A DNA stretch of 64,000 nt, taken from the NCBI GenBank assembly GCA_963702705.1, contig CAVPDR010000002.1, positions 806,001 through 870,000 on the forward strand, in the 5' to 3' direction. Below are positions 17,223 through 25,943 of the stretch, one piece after another; positions within the stretch are counted from its first letter, which is position 1, and each line of letters begins with the position of its first letter. Made by a program: the position numbers and the translations under genes. Below the pieces are notes generated by a model. It saw nothing but the letters and a program-made list of their open reading frames with translations, made no database searches and was not told where the DNA came from. The stretch is from VRUE01 sp963702705 (GTDB lineage Bacteria; Actinomycetota; Thermoleophilia; Solirubrobacterales; 70-9).

Positions 17223-18002
17223 TTGGCCGACGAGCGCCTCCACCTCAATTTGGTCGACAGCTCGCAGCAGCTGTTCGAGCTCGATCCCGGCGCCGCGATC
17301 GAGAGTCGGGACGGATGGCTTTTCGGAGCGGGTAGCCCATCTCACCCTGTGATCTCGAACGCGGCTTTCCGCCGCGGCGACGGCATCGACCCCAAGGAGT
17401 TCGTCTCACGAGCCAAGCAGTTCTTCGATGCGCGAGGCCGCGGGTTCAGCATCTGGATCCGCGGCGAGGAGCCCAGCGATCGAGGCCTGGAAGCAGCGGC
17501 CGCCGCGGCCGGCGCCCAGCTCATCTACGAGATGCCGGAGATGGTCCTCGGCTCGCCGGTCGAGGAGCTGGATCTTGCCGAGGGCACCGTGCTGCGCCAG
17601 CTGTCCGAGGCCGGGCAGGCCAGCGACTACTGGGAGGTTGCGGCCGCCTCCTTTACGAGCAACGGCTTCCCGCCTGAGGTCTTCGGCGGCTACCGCAACC
17701 ACGCCGGCCTGCTCGCCGAGAACATCGCCGCCTTCATCGCCTATATCGACGACGAGCCGGCCAGCATCGCGATGACGATCGTCAGCCACGGCGTCGCCGG
17801 CGTCTACTGGGTCGGCAGTCTCGAACGGGCCCGAAACAAGGGACTCGGCCGCGCGGTGACGGCGGCCGCGACCAACGCCGGCTTCGAGCTGGGTGCCGAG
17901 ATCGCCTCGCTGCAGGCCTCGCCGATGGGCAGGCCGATCTACGAAACGATGGGCTTCAAGACCGCCTACGACTACAGGCTTTTCATGTCGCCGCCACCCT
18001 GA
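17223..18002 (+). CDS. GNAT family N-acetyltransferase
   Basis: The 259-residue protein has its GNAT core in the C-terminal half: SIAMTIVSHGVAGVYWVGSLERARNKGLGRAVTAAAT (split here over two strands and the acetyl-CoA loop ARNKGLGRA), then ASLQASPMGRPIYETMGFK. The N-terminal half is an additional alpha/beta region. It starts with TTG one base after the VOC stop, so it is probably co-translated. Acceptor substrate unknown. Confidence 0.82.
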   Translation: MADERLHLNLVDSSQQLFELDPGAAIESRDGWLFGAGSPSHPVISNAAFRRGDGIDPKEFVSRAKQFFDARGRGFSIWIRGEEPSDRGLEAAAAAAGAQLIYEMPEMVLGSPVEELDLAEGTVLRQLSEAGQASDYWEVAAASFTSNGFPPEVFGGYRNHAGLLAENIAAFIAYIDDEPASIAMTIVSHGVAGVYWVGSLERARNKGLGRAVTAAATNAGFELGAEIASLQASPMGRPIYETMGFKTAYDYRLFMSPPP

Positions 18003-18022
18003 GCGGCGGCCCTATGAGCCAT

Positions 18023-18448
18023 CTATGACGGGTAGTCGTCCGGCAGGAGCCGGAAGGGGCGGCCGCCCGGACCGCGCATCGCGCGGAAATGGCGCCGGTC
18101 GAAGGTGAGCACGTCGGGGCTGCCGTGGCGTTCGGCGAGGACGACGATCGAGGCGTCGGCAAGACCAACCTGGAGGTCGGCGTAGCGACGCATGACCGCG
18201 ACCGCCTGTTCGACGTCGGAGCGCCCGAACTCGGCGAGCTCGAACGCACCATCGGCGACCTCACCCAGAAGCGCGAGCTGCGCCCCTTGACCGTGTCGCT
18301 TGCCAAGCATGTAGTCCAGCTCGGCGAGCACAAATGGGGAGAGAAGAAACGGGCCGCTCACCCCTTCGACGACCCGCTTGACGTCGTCATGGTGGCGCGC
18401 CGACGAGCTGGCCATCTGGAGCACCGCATTTGTGTCGACCAGGATCAA
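18023..18448 (-). CDS. PIN-domain ribonuclease toxin (VapC family)
   Basis: A 141-residue PIN domain: ILVDTNAVLQMA (first catalytic Asp), VLAELDYML, ADASIVVLAERHGSPDVLTFDRRHF with the later acidic residues. VapC toxins cleave tRNA or rRNA when free of antitoxin. The start is TTG and overlaps the antitoxin TGA (TTGA), the tight coupling expected of a toxin-antitoxin operon. Confidence 0.88.
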   Translation of the reverse strand: MILVDTNAVLQMASSSARHHDDVKRVVEGVSGPFLLSPFVLAELDYMLGKRHGQGAQLALLGEVADGAFELAEFGRSDVEQAVAVMRRYADLQVGLADASIVVLAERHGSPDVLTFDRRHFRAMRGPGGRPFRLLPDDYPS

Positions 18449-18675
18449 TCTTCGCCAAACCCCTCAAGCGCCTCGTCGACCCGGTCCGGATCGTCGAGCA
18501 CCGGGTCGTCGAGAGCGAAGAGCGGCCGTGGCTTGCGTCGGCGCAGCCGGTGCTCCTCGATCACCCGGTCGACGCCGACCCGGATCAACTCCGCCTCGCT
18601 GTGGGCCGTGCGCGCCGCGATCTCCTCCAACATCCGCTTCTGGTCGTCGCCGAGATAGACGGTGGTGCGTTTCAT
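18445..18675 (-). CDS. ribbon-helix-helix antitoxin (VapB-type)
   Basis: A 76-residue protein beginning MKRTTVYLGDDQKRMLEEIA, a CopG-type ribbon-helix-helix N-terminus that would bind the operon promoter. The acidic C-terminus (FALDDPVLDDPDRVDEALEG) would wrap the PIN toxin. ATG 18673-18675 gives the canonical start; two in-frame ATGs lie 9 and 12 bp upstream in a repeated TATGGCATGA context, so a slightly longer form is possible. Confidence 0.85.
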   Translation of the reverse strand: MKRTTVYLGDDQKRMLEEIAARTAHSEAELIRVGVDRVIEEHRLRRRKPRPLFALDDPVLDDPDRVDEALEGFGED

Positions 18676-18786
18676 GCCATACATCATGCCATATGTTTCA
18701 GCCATCGCCTTTCCAAGAGCCGACGGCGAAGATCTCTCCTCTCTGACATCGGTGCCCCGGCGCATTTTGCGACTACCATCGAAGGC

Positions 18787-19668
18787 GTGACACGCGTTGC
18801 TGCTGAGAACGAGGAGGCGCTGGAAGCCTGGGACGGCGTTCTCTTCGACCGCTTCCTCCAGTTCCGGGAGATCGTCACCGAGGGGCTTGGCGCGCACGGT
18901 GAGGCGGCGCTTGCGGCGCATCCGCCCAAGGCAGGAGATCGCGTCCTCGACATCGGCTGCGGCTTCGGCGACACCAGCCTGCGGATTGCCGGGTTGGTCG
19001 GCGACTCAGGCTCAGTGCACGGGGTCGACGTGGCGCCGCGCTTCATCGAGGCGGCGCAGGCAGAGGCCGAGCAGGCCGGCGCCGGCAACATCAGCTACGC
19101 CGTCCGCGACGTCCAGGTGACGGAGTTCAAGGACGGGTTCGACTACGCCTTCGCCCGCTTCGGGACGATGTTCTTCGCCAACCCGGTCGCCGCCATGCGC
19201 AACGTGCGCAAGGCTCTGGTCCCCGGCGGCCGCCTCTGCATGGTCGTCTGGCGGCGCAAGCTCGACAACGACTGGCTGCACCGAGCCGAGACCGTGGTCG
19301 AGGAGTTCGTCGAGGAGCCGGAGGAGACCGACGAGCCGACCTGCGGCCCCGGCCCCTTCTCGATGGCCAACGCCGACACCGTCAGCGACATCCTGCTCAA
19401 CGCCGGCTTCACAGGGGTCGAGCTGCGCCGCTGCGACATTCCGATCCTGATCGGCCGCGACCTCGACCACGCGGTGGAATTCGTCACCGCGATCGGGCCC
19501 GCCGGCGAGGTGATCCGGCTGGCAGGCGAGGAGGCGGAGAAGGTGCGGCCGCGGATCGAGGCCGCCCTGCGCGAGGCGCTCGTCGAGTTCGAGGGACCCG
19601 ACGGGGTCGTCGCCGACGCCTCGACCTGGATCGTCAGCGCCGCCGCGCCGGCAGCCGCCGCGCTCTAA
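18787..19668 (+). CDS. SAM-dependent methyltransferase (class I)
   Basis: The 293-residue protein has motif I VLDIGCGFGDTS, VHGVDVAPRFIE and the post-motif ARFGTMFFANP followed by ALVPGGRLCMVVWR, a class I methyltransferase of the UbiE/Methyltransf_11 type. GTG 18787 is chosen because the longer frame upstream is antisense to the toxin-antitoxin pair. The C-terminal WIVSAAAP ending is common in this family. Substrate not determinable. Confidence 0.86.
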   Translation: MTRVAAENEEALEAWDGVLFDRFLQFREIVTEGLGAHGEAALAAHPPKAGDRVLDIGCGFGDTSLRIAGLVGDSGSVHGVDVAPRFIEAAQAEAEQAGAGNISYAVRDVQVTEFKDGFDYAFARFGTMFFANPVAAMRNVRKALVPGGRLCMVVWRRKLDNDWLHRAETVVEEFVEEPEETDEPTCGPGPFSMANADTVSDILLNAGFTGVELRRCDIPILIGRDLDHAVEFVTAIGPAGEVIRLAGEEAEKVRPRIEAALREALVEFEGPDGVVADASTWIVSAAAPAAAAL

Positions 19669-19671
19669 CCC

Positions 19672-19683
19672 GACTGGCCAGTC
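19672..19683. promoter_or_regulatory. perfect 12 bp palindrome upstream of the SDR gene
   Basis: GACTGGCCAGTC lies 71 bp before the SDR start and just after the methyltransferase stop. Its ACTGGCCAGT core resembles TetR-family operators. No TetR gene is adjacent, so this is only a candidate operator. Confidence 0.35.
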
Positions 19684-19753
19684 AACCAGGATCGCGCGGT
19701 TCCTTGTAGCCTCCCGAGCCGATTTCACGAATCCATAAGGAGAGAGCTGACTG

Positions 19754-20584
19754 ATGGGACTTCTTGACGGGAAAGCGGCGATAGTCACCGGATCGGCGCG
19801 GGGCATCGGCCGGGCCACGGCCGAGATGTTCGTCGCCGAGGGCGCCAAGGTGCTGATCAACGACCTCGACGCCGACGTCGCCGAACAGGCCGCGAGCGAG
19901 ATCGACGGCGAAACCGCCGTCTTCGCCGGCGACCTGACCAAGCCGGAGGCCGCCGACCAGCTCGTCGCCGCCGGGGTCGACGCCTTCGGCGCCGTCGACA
20001 TCGCTGTCAACAACGCCGGCTACACCTGGGACAGCGTCGCCCACAAGATGACCGACGAGCAGTTCCAGGCGATGATCGACATCCACACCATCGTCCCCTT
20101 CCGCGTCGCCCGCGCCCTCGCCCCGCACTGGCGCGAGGCTGCCAAGGCCGAGCGCAACGAAGGCAAGGAGGTCTTCCGCAAGATCGTCAACGTCTCCTCG
20201 ACCTCGGGCATGATGGGCAACGCCGGCCAGGTCAACTACTCGGCGGCGAAGATGGGCGTCGTCGGCCTGACCAAAACGCTGGCCAAGGAGTGGGGCCAGT
20301 TCAAGATCAACGTCAACGCGGTCGCCTTCGGCTTCGTCGAAACCCGCCTCACCGCGGCCAAGGAGCAGGGCGGCGAGATGACCGCGCCGGGCGGCGAGAA
20401 GATCGAGCTCGGCATCCCCGAGCAGATGCGGGCGATGGCCTCGGCGATCATCCCGCTCGGTCGCCCCGCCACCCCGGAGGAGGCCTCGGCTCCCGTGCTC
20501 TTCCTCTGCTCGCCGCTGGCCAACTACGTGCACGGCCAGGTGCTCAACGTCACCGGCGGCATGTTCGGGGGGATGTACACCTGA
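19754..20584 (+). CDS. short-chain dehydrogenase/reductase (FabG-like)
   Basis: A 276-residue Rossmann protein with TGSARGIGRA (cofactor glycine motif), NDLDADVAE, VNNAGYT, NVSSTSG (catalytic Ser) and YSAAKMG (catalytic Tyr/Lys). The start follows AAGGAGAGAG. It likely interconverts a 3-oxoacyl and 3-hydroxyacyl thioester. An insertion of about 20 residues near 205-225 precedes IPLGRPATPEE. The stop overlaps the putative CTG start of the next gene. Confidence 0.9.
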   Translation: MGLLDGKAAIVTGSARGIGRATAEMFVAEGAKVLINDLDADVAEQAASEIDGETAVFAGDLTKPEAADQLVAAGVDAFGAVDIAVNNAGYTWDSVAHKMTDEQFQAMIDIHTIVPFRVARALAPHWREAAKAERNEGKEVFRKIVNVSSTSGMMGNAGQVNYSAAKMGVVGLTKTLAKEWGQFKINVNAVAFGFVETRLTAAKEQGGEMTAPGGEKIELGIPEQMRAMASAIIPLGRPATPEEASAPVLFLCSPLANYVHGQVLNVTGGMFGGMYT

Positions 20585-21072
20585 GCTCCCAGGCGACAGG
20601 TGGCAGGCGTCCTCCCCGCTATCTCGACGTAGCGGACAGGATCTGGCCTGTCACCCGTCGCTTCATGGGCCTCCACACGGCCCTCTACAGGGCAAGCGGC
20701 GGGCGCCTCGGCCACACGGTGCCCGGCGGCCCAGGCAAGATGCTCCTCCTCGATCACGTCGGAGCCAAGAGCGGCACCAAGCGCACCTCGCCCCTGCTCT
20801 ACGTAAGAGACGGCGAGAACCTCGTCGTCGTCGCCTCCAAGGGCGGCTACCCAAAGAACCCGGCCTGGTTCTACAACCTCAAGGCCAACCCCGACACAAC
20901 CGTGCAGGTCGGCCGCCACAAGGTCAAAGTCCACGCCCGCGTAGCCAAACCCGAGGAGCGCGACCACCTCTGGAAGCTGGCGGTAAAGGCCTACGGCGGC
21001 TACGAAGACTACGCCGCCCGCAGCAAGGGCCGAGAAATCCCCCTGGTCATCCTTGAGCCGCGCGATGGGTAG
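20581..21072 (+). CDS. nitroreductase family deazaflavin (F420)-dependent oxidoreductase (DDN-like)
   Basis: The 163-residue protein carries the Ddn/FDOR-A pattern: GKMLLLDHVGAKSGTKRTSPLLYVRDGENLVVVAS (strand pairs), KGGYPKNPAWFYNLKANPDTTVQVG, VHARVAKPEER and YAARSKGREIPLVILEP. These bind the deazaflavin F420 and reduce quinones or nitro compounds. No ATG or GTG fits the start. CTG 20581-20583, overlapping the SDR stop as CTGA, gives a complete N-terminus; the first ATG (20665) would lose 28 residues. Confidence 0.82.
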   Translation: MSSQATGGRRPPRYLDVADRIWPVTRRFMGLHTALYRASGGRLGHTVPGGPGKMLLLDHVGAKSGTKRTSPLLYVRDGENLVVVASKGGYPKNPAWFYNLKANPDTTVQVGRHKVKVHARVAKPEERDHLWKLAVKAYGGYEDYAARSKGREIPLVILEPRDG

Positions 21073-21171
21073 GGACGCGGCCCCCTCTCCCAGAGGCTTG
21101 GCGACCACGTTCCTACCCTAGGCGACGACCTGCTGCGCAACGGTCTCCGGGAGAGGGGGCCGCGTCCCTAC
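21069..21171. terminator. long palindrome with 23 bp perfect arms spanning both convergent stop codons
   Basis: Arms 21069-21091 (starting GTAGGGACGCGG) and 21149-21171 are exact complements, with a 57 bp centre. The TAG stops of the two convergent genes lie in the outer ends of the two arms, so the layout is symmetric. It should act as a bidirectional terminator. The GTAGGGACG...CGTCCCTAC edge resembles dispersed palindromes of GTAGGGRC type seen in other bacteria (recollection, not searched). Confidence 0.75.
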
Positions 21172-22021
21172 TTCTCTCGCCGCTCCTCGGCTACTGGCTC
21201 GCCGGACTCACTGGCGATCGCCTCCGGCGGCCACGGGCCCGCCCAGTTGTCGCGGGCGCCGTCGATCGTGATCGTCGTGCCGGAGAAGAAGTCGCCCGCC
21301 GGCGAAGCCAGGTAGGCGACCAGCCAGGCCATCTCCTCGGCGCGGCCGGCGCGGCCGATCGGGATCGAGCGCTCGAGGTTGTCGACGACCACCTGCGGGT
21401 ACTTGGTCAGCAGCGTCTCGGTGGCGAACTGGCCGGCCGCGAGAGCGCAGGTCTTGATCCCGAAGCGTGCCCACTCGACCGCCAGCGTTCGCATCATGTT
21501 CTCGACCGCGGCGCGGGCGGCGCCGGAGTGGACCATCCCCGGCATCCCGTTGTGGGGGGAGAGGGTGACGCTGAGCACCTTGCCGCCGCCCTGCGGGATG
21601 AAGGCCTTGGTCGCCGCCGCGTGGGTCATCAGCCAGGTGCCCTCGACGTTGAGCTCGATCACGGTGCGGAAGCCTTTCGGCGTGATCGACTCGGCCGGGG
21701 CGAGGAACTGGCCGCCGGCGTTGTTGACCAGCACGTCGAGGCGGCCGTGGCGCTCGAGCAGTCCGTCGAAGAAGCGGTCGACCGCCTCCTCGTCGCGGAT
21801 GTCGAGCGCCTCGTGCTCGAAGGAGCCCGGCCAAGCCGGCGGCCAGCTCCGCCGGTCTCGGCCAGCGGCTCCTCGCGCCGGCCGCAGCCGACCACGGCCG
21901 CGCCGAGCCGCGCCAGCTCAAGCGCCGTCTCACGTCCCAGTCCGCTGCCGGCGCCGGAGACGACGCAGACCTGCCCGGCGAGCAGGTCGGGCTTGAAGAT
22001 GCGCGAATGCGGAGCGTTCAG
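21168..22021 (-). pseudogene. SDR family oxidoreductase (trans-2-enoyl-/2,4-dienoyl-CoA reductase type), frameshifted as read
   Basis: Three consecutive frames make one protein: RIFKPDLLAGQVCVVSGAG with SGLGRETALELA, then PAELAAGLAG, then SFEHEALDIRDEEAVDRFF followed by LVNNAGGQFLAP. The active-site region is HSGAARAAVENMM, the variant seen in peroxisomal trans-2-enoyl-CoA reductases instead of YxxxK. Breaks lie near 21855 and 21828, each equal to one extra base; the total length (3n+2) agrees. The N-terminus reads best from CTG at 22019-22021. Sequencing insertions are more likely than decay because the motifs are intact. Confidence 0.75.
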
Positions 22022-22072
22022 TCATCGGCGCGCAAGCCTATAGACGGGCGCTCCAACGTAACCTGAGCGGCG

Positions 22073-22987
22073 ATGAAGGTGCGGGTCGAGCCCAAACCGC
22101 TGCACGAGTCGCTTGCCGGCGGCACCCCCGGCGCAACCGTCACGGTCGAGCCGATCGTCGCCGGCACCGTCACCTGGCCACGGACGATGATGGAACGCCC
22201 CGGCGGCCGCTTCGAGACGCTGAAGCTGCTGCGCGCCCTGCTCAGCGGCGAGCCGGCGGCAACCGTGCCCGTCCCCGCCTTCCTGATCCGCCACCCGAGC
22301 GCCGGCGCGATCCTCGTCGACACCGGCCTGCATCCCTCGATCGCCACCGACGGCAAGCGAGAACTTCGGCGCGCCTCGGCGACCAGGTTCGGCAAGCCCG
22401 GCCTGAACGCCGGCGAGGACGTGCCGGCGCAGCTGCGCGAACGCGGCCTCGACCCGGGCGAGATCCCGATCGTGGTGATGACCCACATGCACATCGACCA
22501 CACCTCGGCGATCTCGGAGTTCCCCAACTCGACCTTCGTCCTCAGCGAGACCGAGTGGAAGGCGGCCGCGACCGGCCCGCAGCCGCTCCTCAACGGCTAC
22601 CGCCGTGCCCACTTCGACTACGCCTTCGACTACCGCACGGTCGACTTCAACCGCAGCGGGATCGACTCCTACGCGACCTTCGGCCGCACCTTCGACCTCT
22701 TCGGCGACGGCTCGATCCGGCTCGCCTTCACCCCCGGCCACAGCGCCGGCCACATGTCGGTGATCGCCCACCTCGCCGAGCGCGACTTCGTCATCGGCGG
22801 CGACGCCACCTACACCCAGGCCCAGCTCGACGGCGACGCGCCGCTGGCGCCGCGCCCCTTCGACGCCCACAACTACCGCCGCTCGCTGCAGGAGCTGAAG
22901 CTGTTCAGCCGCGAGTTCCCCGACGCGATCGTCACCCCGGGTCACGACCCCGAGTTCTACGCCGGGCTCAGCGCCCGCTACGAGTAG
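22073..22987 (+). CDS. metallo-beta-lactamase fold hydrolase, N-acyl homoserine lactonase-like
   Basis: A 304-residue protein with the zinc motif HMHIDHTSAISEFPN, an earlier ILVDTGLHP strand, FTPGHSAGHMSVI and GGDATYT, and TPGHDPEFY near the C-terminus. The layout matches AiiA-like lactonases of the MBL fold, which open acyl-homoserine lactones, though related enzymes act on other lactones. It overlaps the 3' end of the acyltransferase gene by 20 bp on the opposite strand. Confidence 0.83.
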   Translation: MKVRVEPKPLHESLAGGTPGATVTVEPIVAGTVTWPRTMMERPGGRFETLKLLRALLSGEPAATVPVPAFLIRHPSAGAILVDTGLHPSIATDGKRELRRASATRFGKPGLNAGEDVPAQLRERGLDPGEIPIVVMTHMHIDHTSAISEFPNSTFVLSETEWKAAATGPQPLLNGYRRAHFDYAFDYRTVDFNRSGIDSYATFGRTFDLFGDGSIRLAFTPGHSAGHMSVIAHLAERDFVIGGDATYTQAQLDGDAPLAPRPFDAHNYRRSLQELKLFSREFPDAIVTPGHDPEFYAGLSARYE

Positions 22988-23676
22988 TCAGCCCCGCGTA
23001 CATCTCGCGCACCGGGGCGAAGATCTGCTCGGCCACCTCGAGCTGGCGCTCGCGGCTGGGTGCCTCCTCGGTCGGGAAGCGGAGCGGCTCGCCGAACCGC
23101 ACGGTCACCTTGGGGAAGCGCAAGCGCTTCCAGCGCCGCACCTTCTCCGAGCCGTGGATCGCGACCGGGACGACGGGCGCGCCCGATTCGAGCGCGATGC
23201 GACCGATCCCCGGCTTGACCTCGCCCAGCTTGCCGCTGCGCGAGCGGCCGCCCTCGGCGTAGACGAGCAGCATCTCGCCCTGGCGAGGATCGTGCAGCGC
23301 GGTCTTGATCGACTCCTCGTCGCGGTGGCCGCGGCGAACCGGGAAGACGCCGCCGTGCTTGTAGATGTAGGTGAGGACCGGCGGGCCGAACATCTGCGAC
23401 TTCGCCATGAAGCGCACCTTGCGCCGCAGGTAGAGGCCGACGAAGAAGTGGTCCATCTGGCTGAAGTGGTTGGGGGCGAGGATCAGCGCGCCCGACTTGG
23501 GCACGTTCTCGACCCCGATCGCCCGCATCCGGTAGATCAGCAGCGTCGGCAGCGAGACGAGGATGCGGACGAAGGGGTAGGTCCAGCCGACGCCCTTGCG
23601 CGCCGAGGCGTGGAACTGGTCGAAGTACTCGGCAGGACGTTCGTCCTTATAGACCTGTGGCTTCATGTCTGCCATA
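22968..23676 (-). CDS. plsC: 1-acyl-sn-glycerol-3-phosphate acyltransferase family (PlsC-like)
   Basis: The 235-residue protein has acyltransferase motif I NHFSQMDH (HX4D), motif II GGVFPVRRGH, motif III YAEGGRSRSGKLGEVK and motif IV VPVAIHGSE. It acylates lysophosphatidic acid or a similar acceptor at the membrane. Start ATG 23674-23676 (MADMKPQ); ATG 23665-23667 is an alternative. A 49 bp palindrome ends about 10 bp upstream of the start, and the longer frame runs through it. Confidence 0.88.
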
Positions 23677-23685
23677 GAAGTGCTG

Positions 23686-23734
23686 CCGACGGGCCTAAAA
23701 CGGGACATATAGGCCCCTTTTAGGCCCATCGACC
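23686..23734. repeat. 49 bp palindrome C (GCCGACGGG family), upstream of plsC
   Basis: Outer arm GCCGACGGGCCTAAAA (23686-23701) pairs 14 of 16 with 23719-23734; the centre CGGGACATATAGGCCCC keeps GGG/CCC pairing around an ATAT core. It lies in the 106 bp gap between the frameshifted glpK and plsC. Confidence 0.75.
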
Positions 23735-23782
23735 CGGAAGACACCCCGGCTTCGACCTCGCCTACCCCTGGGCTGGCGGCGG

Positions 23783-25305
23783 TTACGCCGGGTCGCCATC
23801 GGGAGCGGCCCAGCCCTTGGCGCGCTCCAGCGCGCCGGCGCCAGCCGGCGAGCAGCGCCTCGCGCTCCTCGGCCTCCATCGCCGGCTCGTAGCGAGCCGC
23901 CTCGCGCCACATCTCGCCCACCTGCTCCAAGCGTCCAGCGCCCGGTCGCGATCCCGGCCAGGTAGGCGGCGCCGAGCGCGGTCGTCTCGGCGATCTCGGG
24001 CACGACGACCTCGGCGCCGAGCACGTCGGCCTGGAACTGCATCAGCCAGCGGTTGGCGACGGCGCCGCCGTCAGCCTTCAGCACCGCGAGGCGCTCGCCC
24101 GACGCCGCCTCCTGGGCGCGCACCGCGTCGACGGTCTGGTAGGCGATCGCCTCCAGCGCCGCCCGCGCGAGGTGGGCGCGGCCGCTGCCGCGGGTGAGGC
24201 CGACGATCGTGCCGCGCGCGTAGGGGTCCCAGTGCGGCGAGCCGAGCCCGGTCAGCGCCGGAACGAAGTAGACGCCGTCGTTGCCGTCCAGCGAGGCGGC
24301 CAGCGCCTCGCTCTCCTCCGCCCCCTCGATCAGCCCCAGCCCGTCCCGCAGCCACTGCACCGCGGCCCCCGTAACGAAGATCGAGGCCTCGAGCGCGTAG
24401 GCGCCCGCGGCCGACGGGCCGAACGTCCGACATATGGACGTTCGCGGCCCGTCGGCCCTCTAGGTCGAGGCTGCAGGCGATCGTGGTAGCAGGCCCTGGC
24501 TCGGCGCGGCGCTTCCGCCCCGGTGTTGAGCAGGACGAAGCTGCCGGTGCCGTAGGTGTTCTTCGCCGTCCCCGGCCCGGTGGCAGGCCTGGCCGAAGAG
24601 GGCGGCCTGCTGGTCGCCGGCGATCCCCGCCACCGGCACCTCGCCGCCGAACTCGCTCGTCGTGCCGTAGACGTGGGCCGAGGGCAGCGGCTCGGGCAGC
24701 TGGGCCGGGTCGACGCCGAGCAGGCCGCAGAGCTCCTCGTCCCAGGCGAGGCGGCGGATGTCGAAGAGCATCGTCCGCGAGGCGTTGGTGTGGTCGGTCG
24801 CGTGGCGGCCGGTGAGCTTGAAGAGCAGCCAGGAGTCGACCGTGCCGAAGGCGGCGCGCTCAGCCCCCTCGACGTTGCGCAGCAGCCACTCGATCTTGGT
24901 CGCCGAGAAGTAGGGGTCGATGACAAGGCCGGTGCGCTCCCGCACCAGCGCCTCGTGTCCGGCGGCGCGCAGCTCCTCGCAGCGCTCGGCCGTGCGCCGG
25001 TCCTGCCAGACCAGCGCCCGGTGGATCGGCTCGCCGCGTCGCCTGGTCCCAGGCGACCACGGTCTCGCGCTGGTTGGCGATCCCGATCGCGTCGAGCTCG
25101 GCGCCCTCGATGCCGGCGTCGGCGATCGCCTCGCGCGGCGACGCCGCGGGTGACCTCCCAGATTTCCGCCGCGTCGTGCTCGACCCAGCCCGGCCGCGGG
25201 AAGTGCTGCTCGAACTCCGAGTAGGCGCGGCCGGCGATCTGCCCCTCCGCGTCGAAGACGAGGCAGGTGCGTGCCCGTCGTCCCCTGGTCGATCGCGAGG
25301 ATCAG
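23783..25305 (-). pseudogene. glpK: glycerol kinase, multiply frameshifted as read and carrying a palindrome insert
   Basis: FGGY-family glycerol kinase blocks are all present in order: ILAIDQGTT, CLVFDAEGQIAGRAYSEFEQ, HDAAEIWEVTRGV, GIANQRETVVAWDQAT, FSATKIEWLLRNVEG, GIAGDQQAALFGQAC, SFVLLNTG, ASIFVTGAAVQWLRDG, TGLGSPHWDPYARGT and LKADGGAVANRW. About eight breaks are needed (near 25270, 25138, 25038, 24573, 24505, 24405, 23935, 23838), each equal to one extra base; length 3n+2 agrees with eight insertions. Palindrome D interrupts the segment between IACSLD and AYALEAS. The best start is CTG 25303-25305, overlapping the TetR stop. Sequencing error or a real pseudogene are both possible. Confidence 0.8.
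24409..24457. repeat. palindrome D (GCCGACGGG family) inside glpK
   Basis: Arm 24410-24428 (GCCGACGGGCC then GAACGTCC) pairs with 24436-24456 around GACATAT; the only mismatch is an extra GC in the right arm. It lies inside the glycerol kinase coding region, between two conserved blocks that are adjacent in other GlpK proteins. Confidence 0.75.
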
Positions 25306-25873
25306 GGCTGCGCCCCGCGCACGATCGTCAGCAGGGCATCGGCGACCCCGGCGGCGTCCTCGCCGCCGGTGCCGAGCCGGCGCAGCCCCATCCCGTACAT
25401 CAGCGCCACGATCGTGCGCGCGTGGCGACCGGGATCGGGCACGTCGAGCGTCTCCAGCGCCGCCGCGGCGACCCCTTCGTAGGCCTCGAAGCAGCGCCGC
25501 GAGGCCTCCTGCAGGGCCGGGTCGCGGGCCGCCTGAAGGTGCAGCTCGATCTCGGCCAGCTGCTGAATCCGGTCGCCCGACTCCGCGACGATCCGTTCGA
25601 CCTCGGCCGCAACCTGCTCGACGCTGGGCCGCGGTCGCGAAGGTCCGCCGCGATCGCCTCCTGGCGCGCGACCTCCTCGCCGACGAAGAGCAGCAGGCTC
25701 TCGCGCAGCAGGTCGACCTGGCTGGCGAAGTGGTAGGTGAGCGAGCCGAGCGCGACGCCGGCGGCGCCGGCGACGCGGCGGTTGGTCACGGCCGAGACTC
25801 CCTCGCGGCCGATCAGCTCGACCGTGGCGCGCAGGATGCGCTCGCGGGTATCGGGGGGCGCGACGGTGGCCAA
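25302..25873 (-). pseudogene. TetR family transcriptional regulator, one frameshift as read
   Basis: The N-terminal half is a clean TetR helix-turn-helix: TRERILRATVELIGREGVSAVTNRRVAGAAGVALGSLTYHF (read as consecutive helices). Near 25630 the frame changes; the remaining protein continues as PSVEQVAAEVER, IQQLAEIELHLQAARDPAL and ALMYGMGLRRLGTGGEDA to a TGA at 25302-25304. The length is 3n+2, so the shift equals two extra or one missing base. It sits directly upstream of glpK in the same direction and is divergent from the amidase, either of which it could control. Confidence 0.75.
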
Positions 25874-25943
25874 GAAGCGCCAGCCTACCCCTTTCGCCTA
25901 TCGTTCGTTCGAACGAACAACAGCGGGCGGGCTAGGAGGAACG

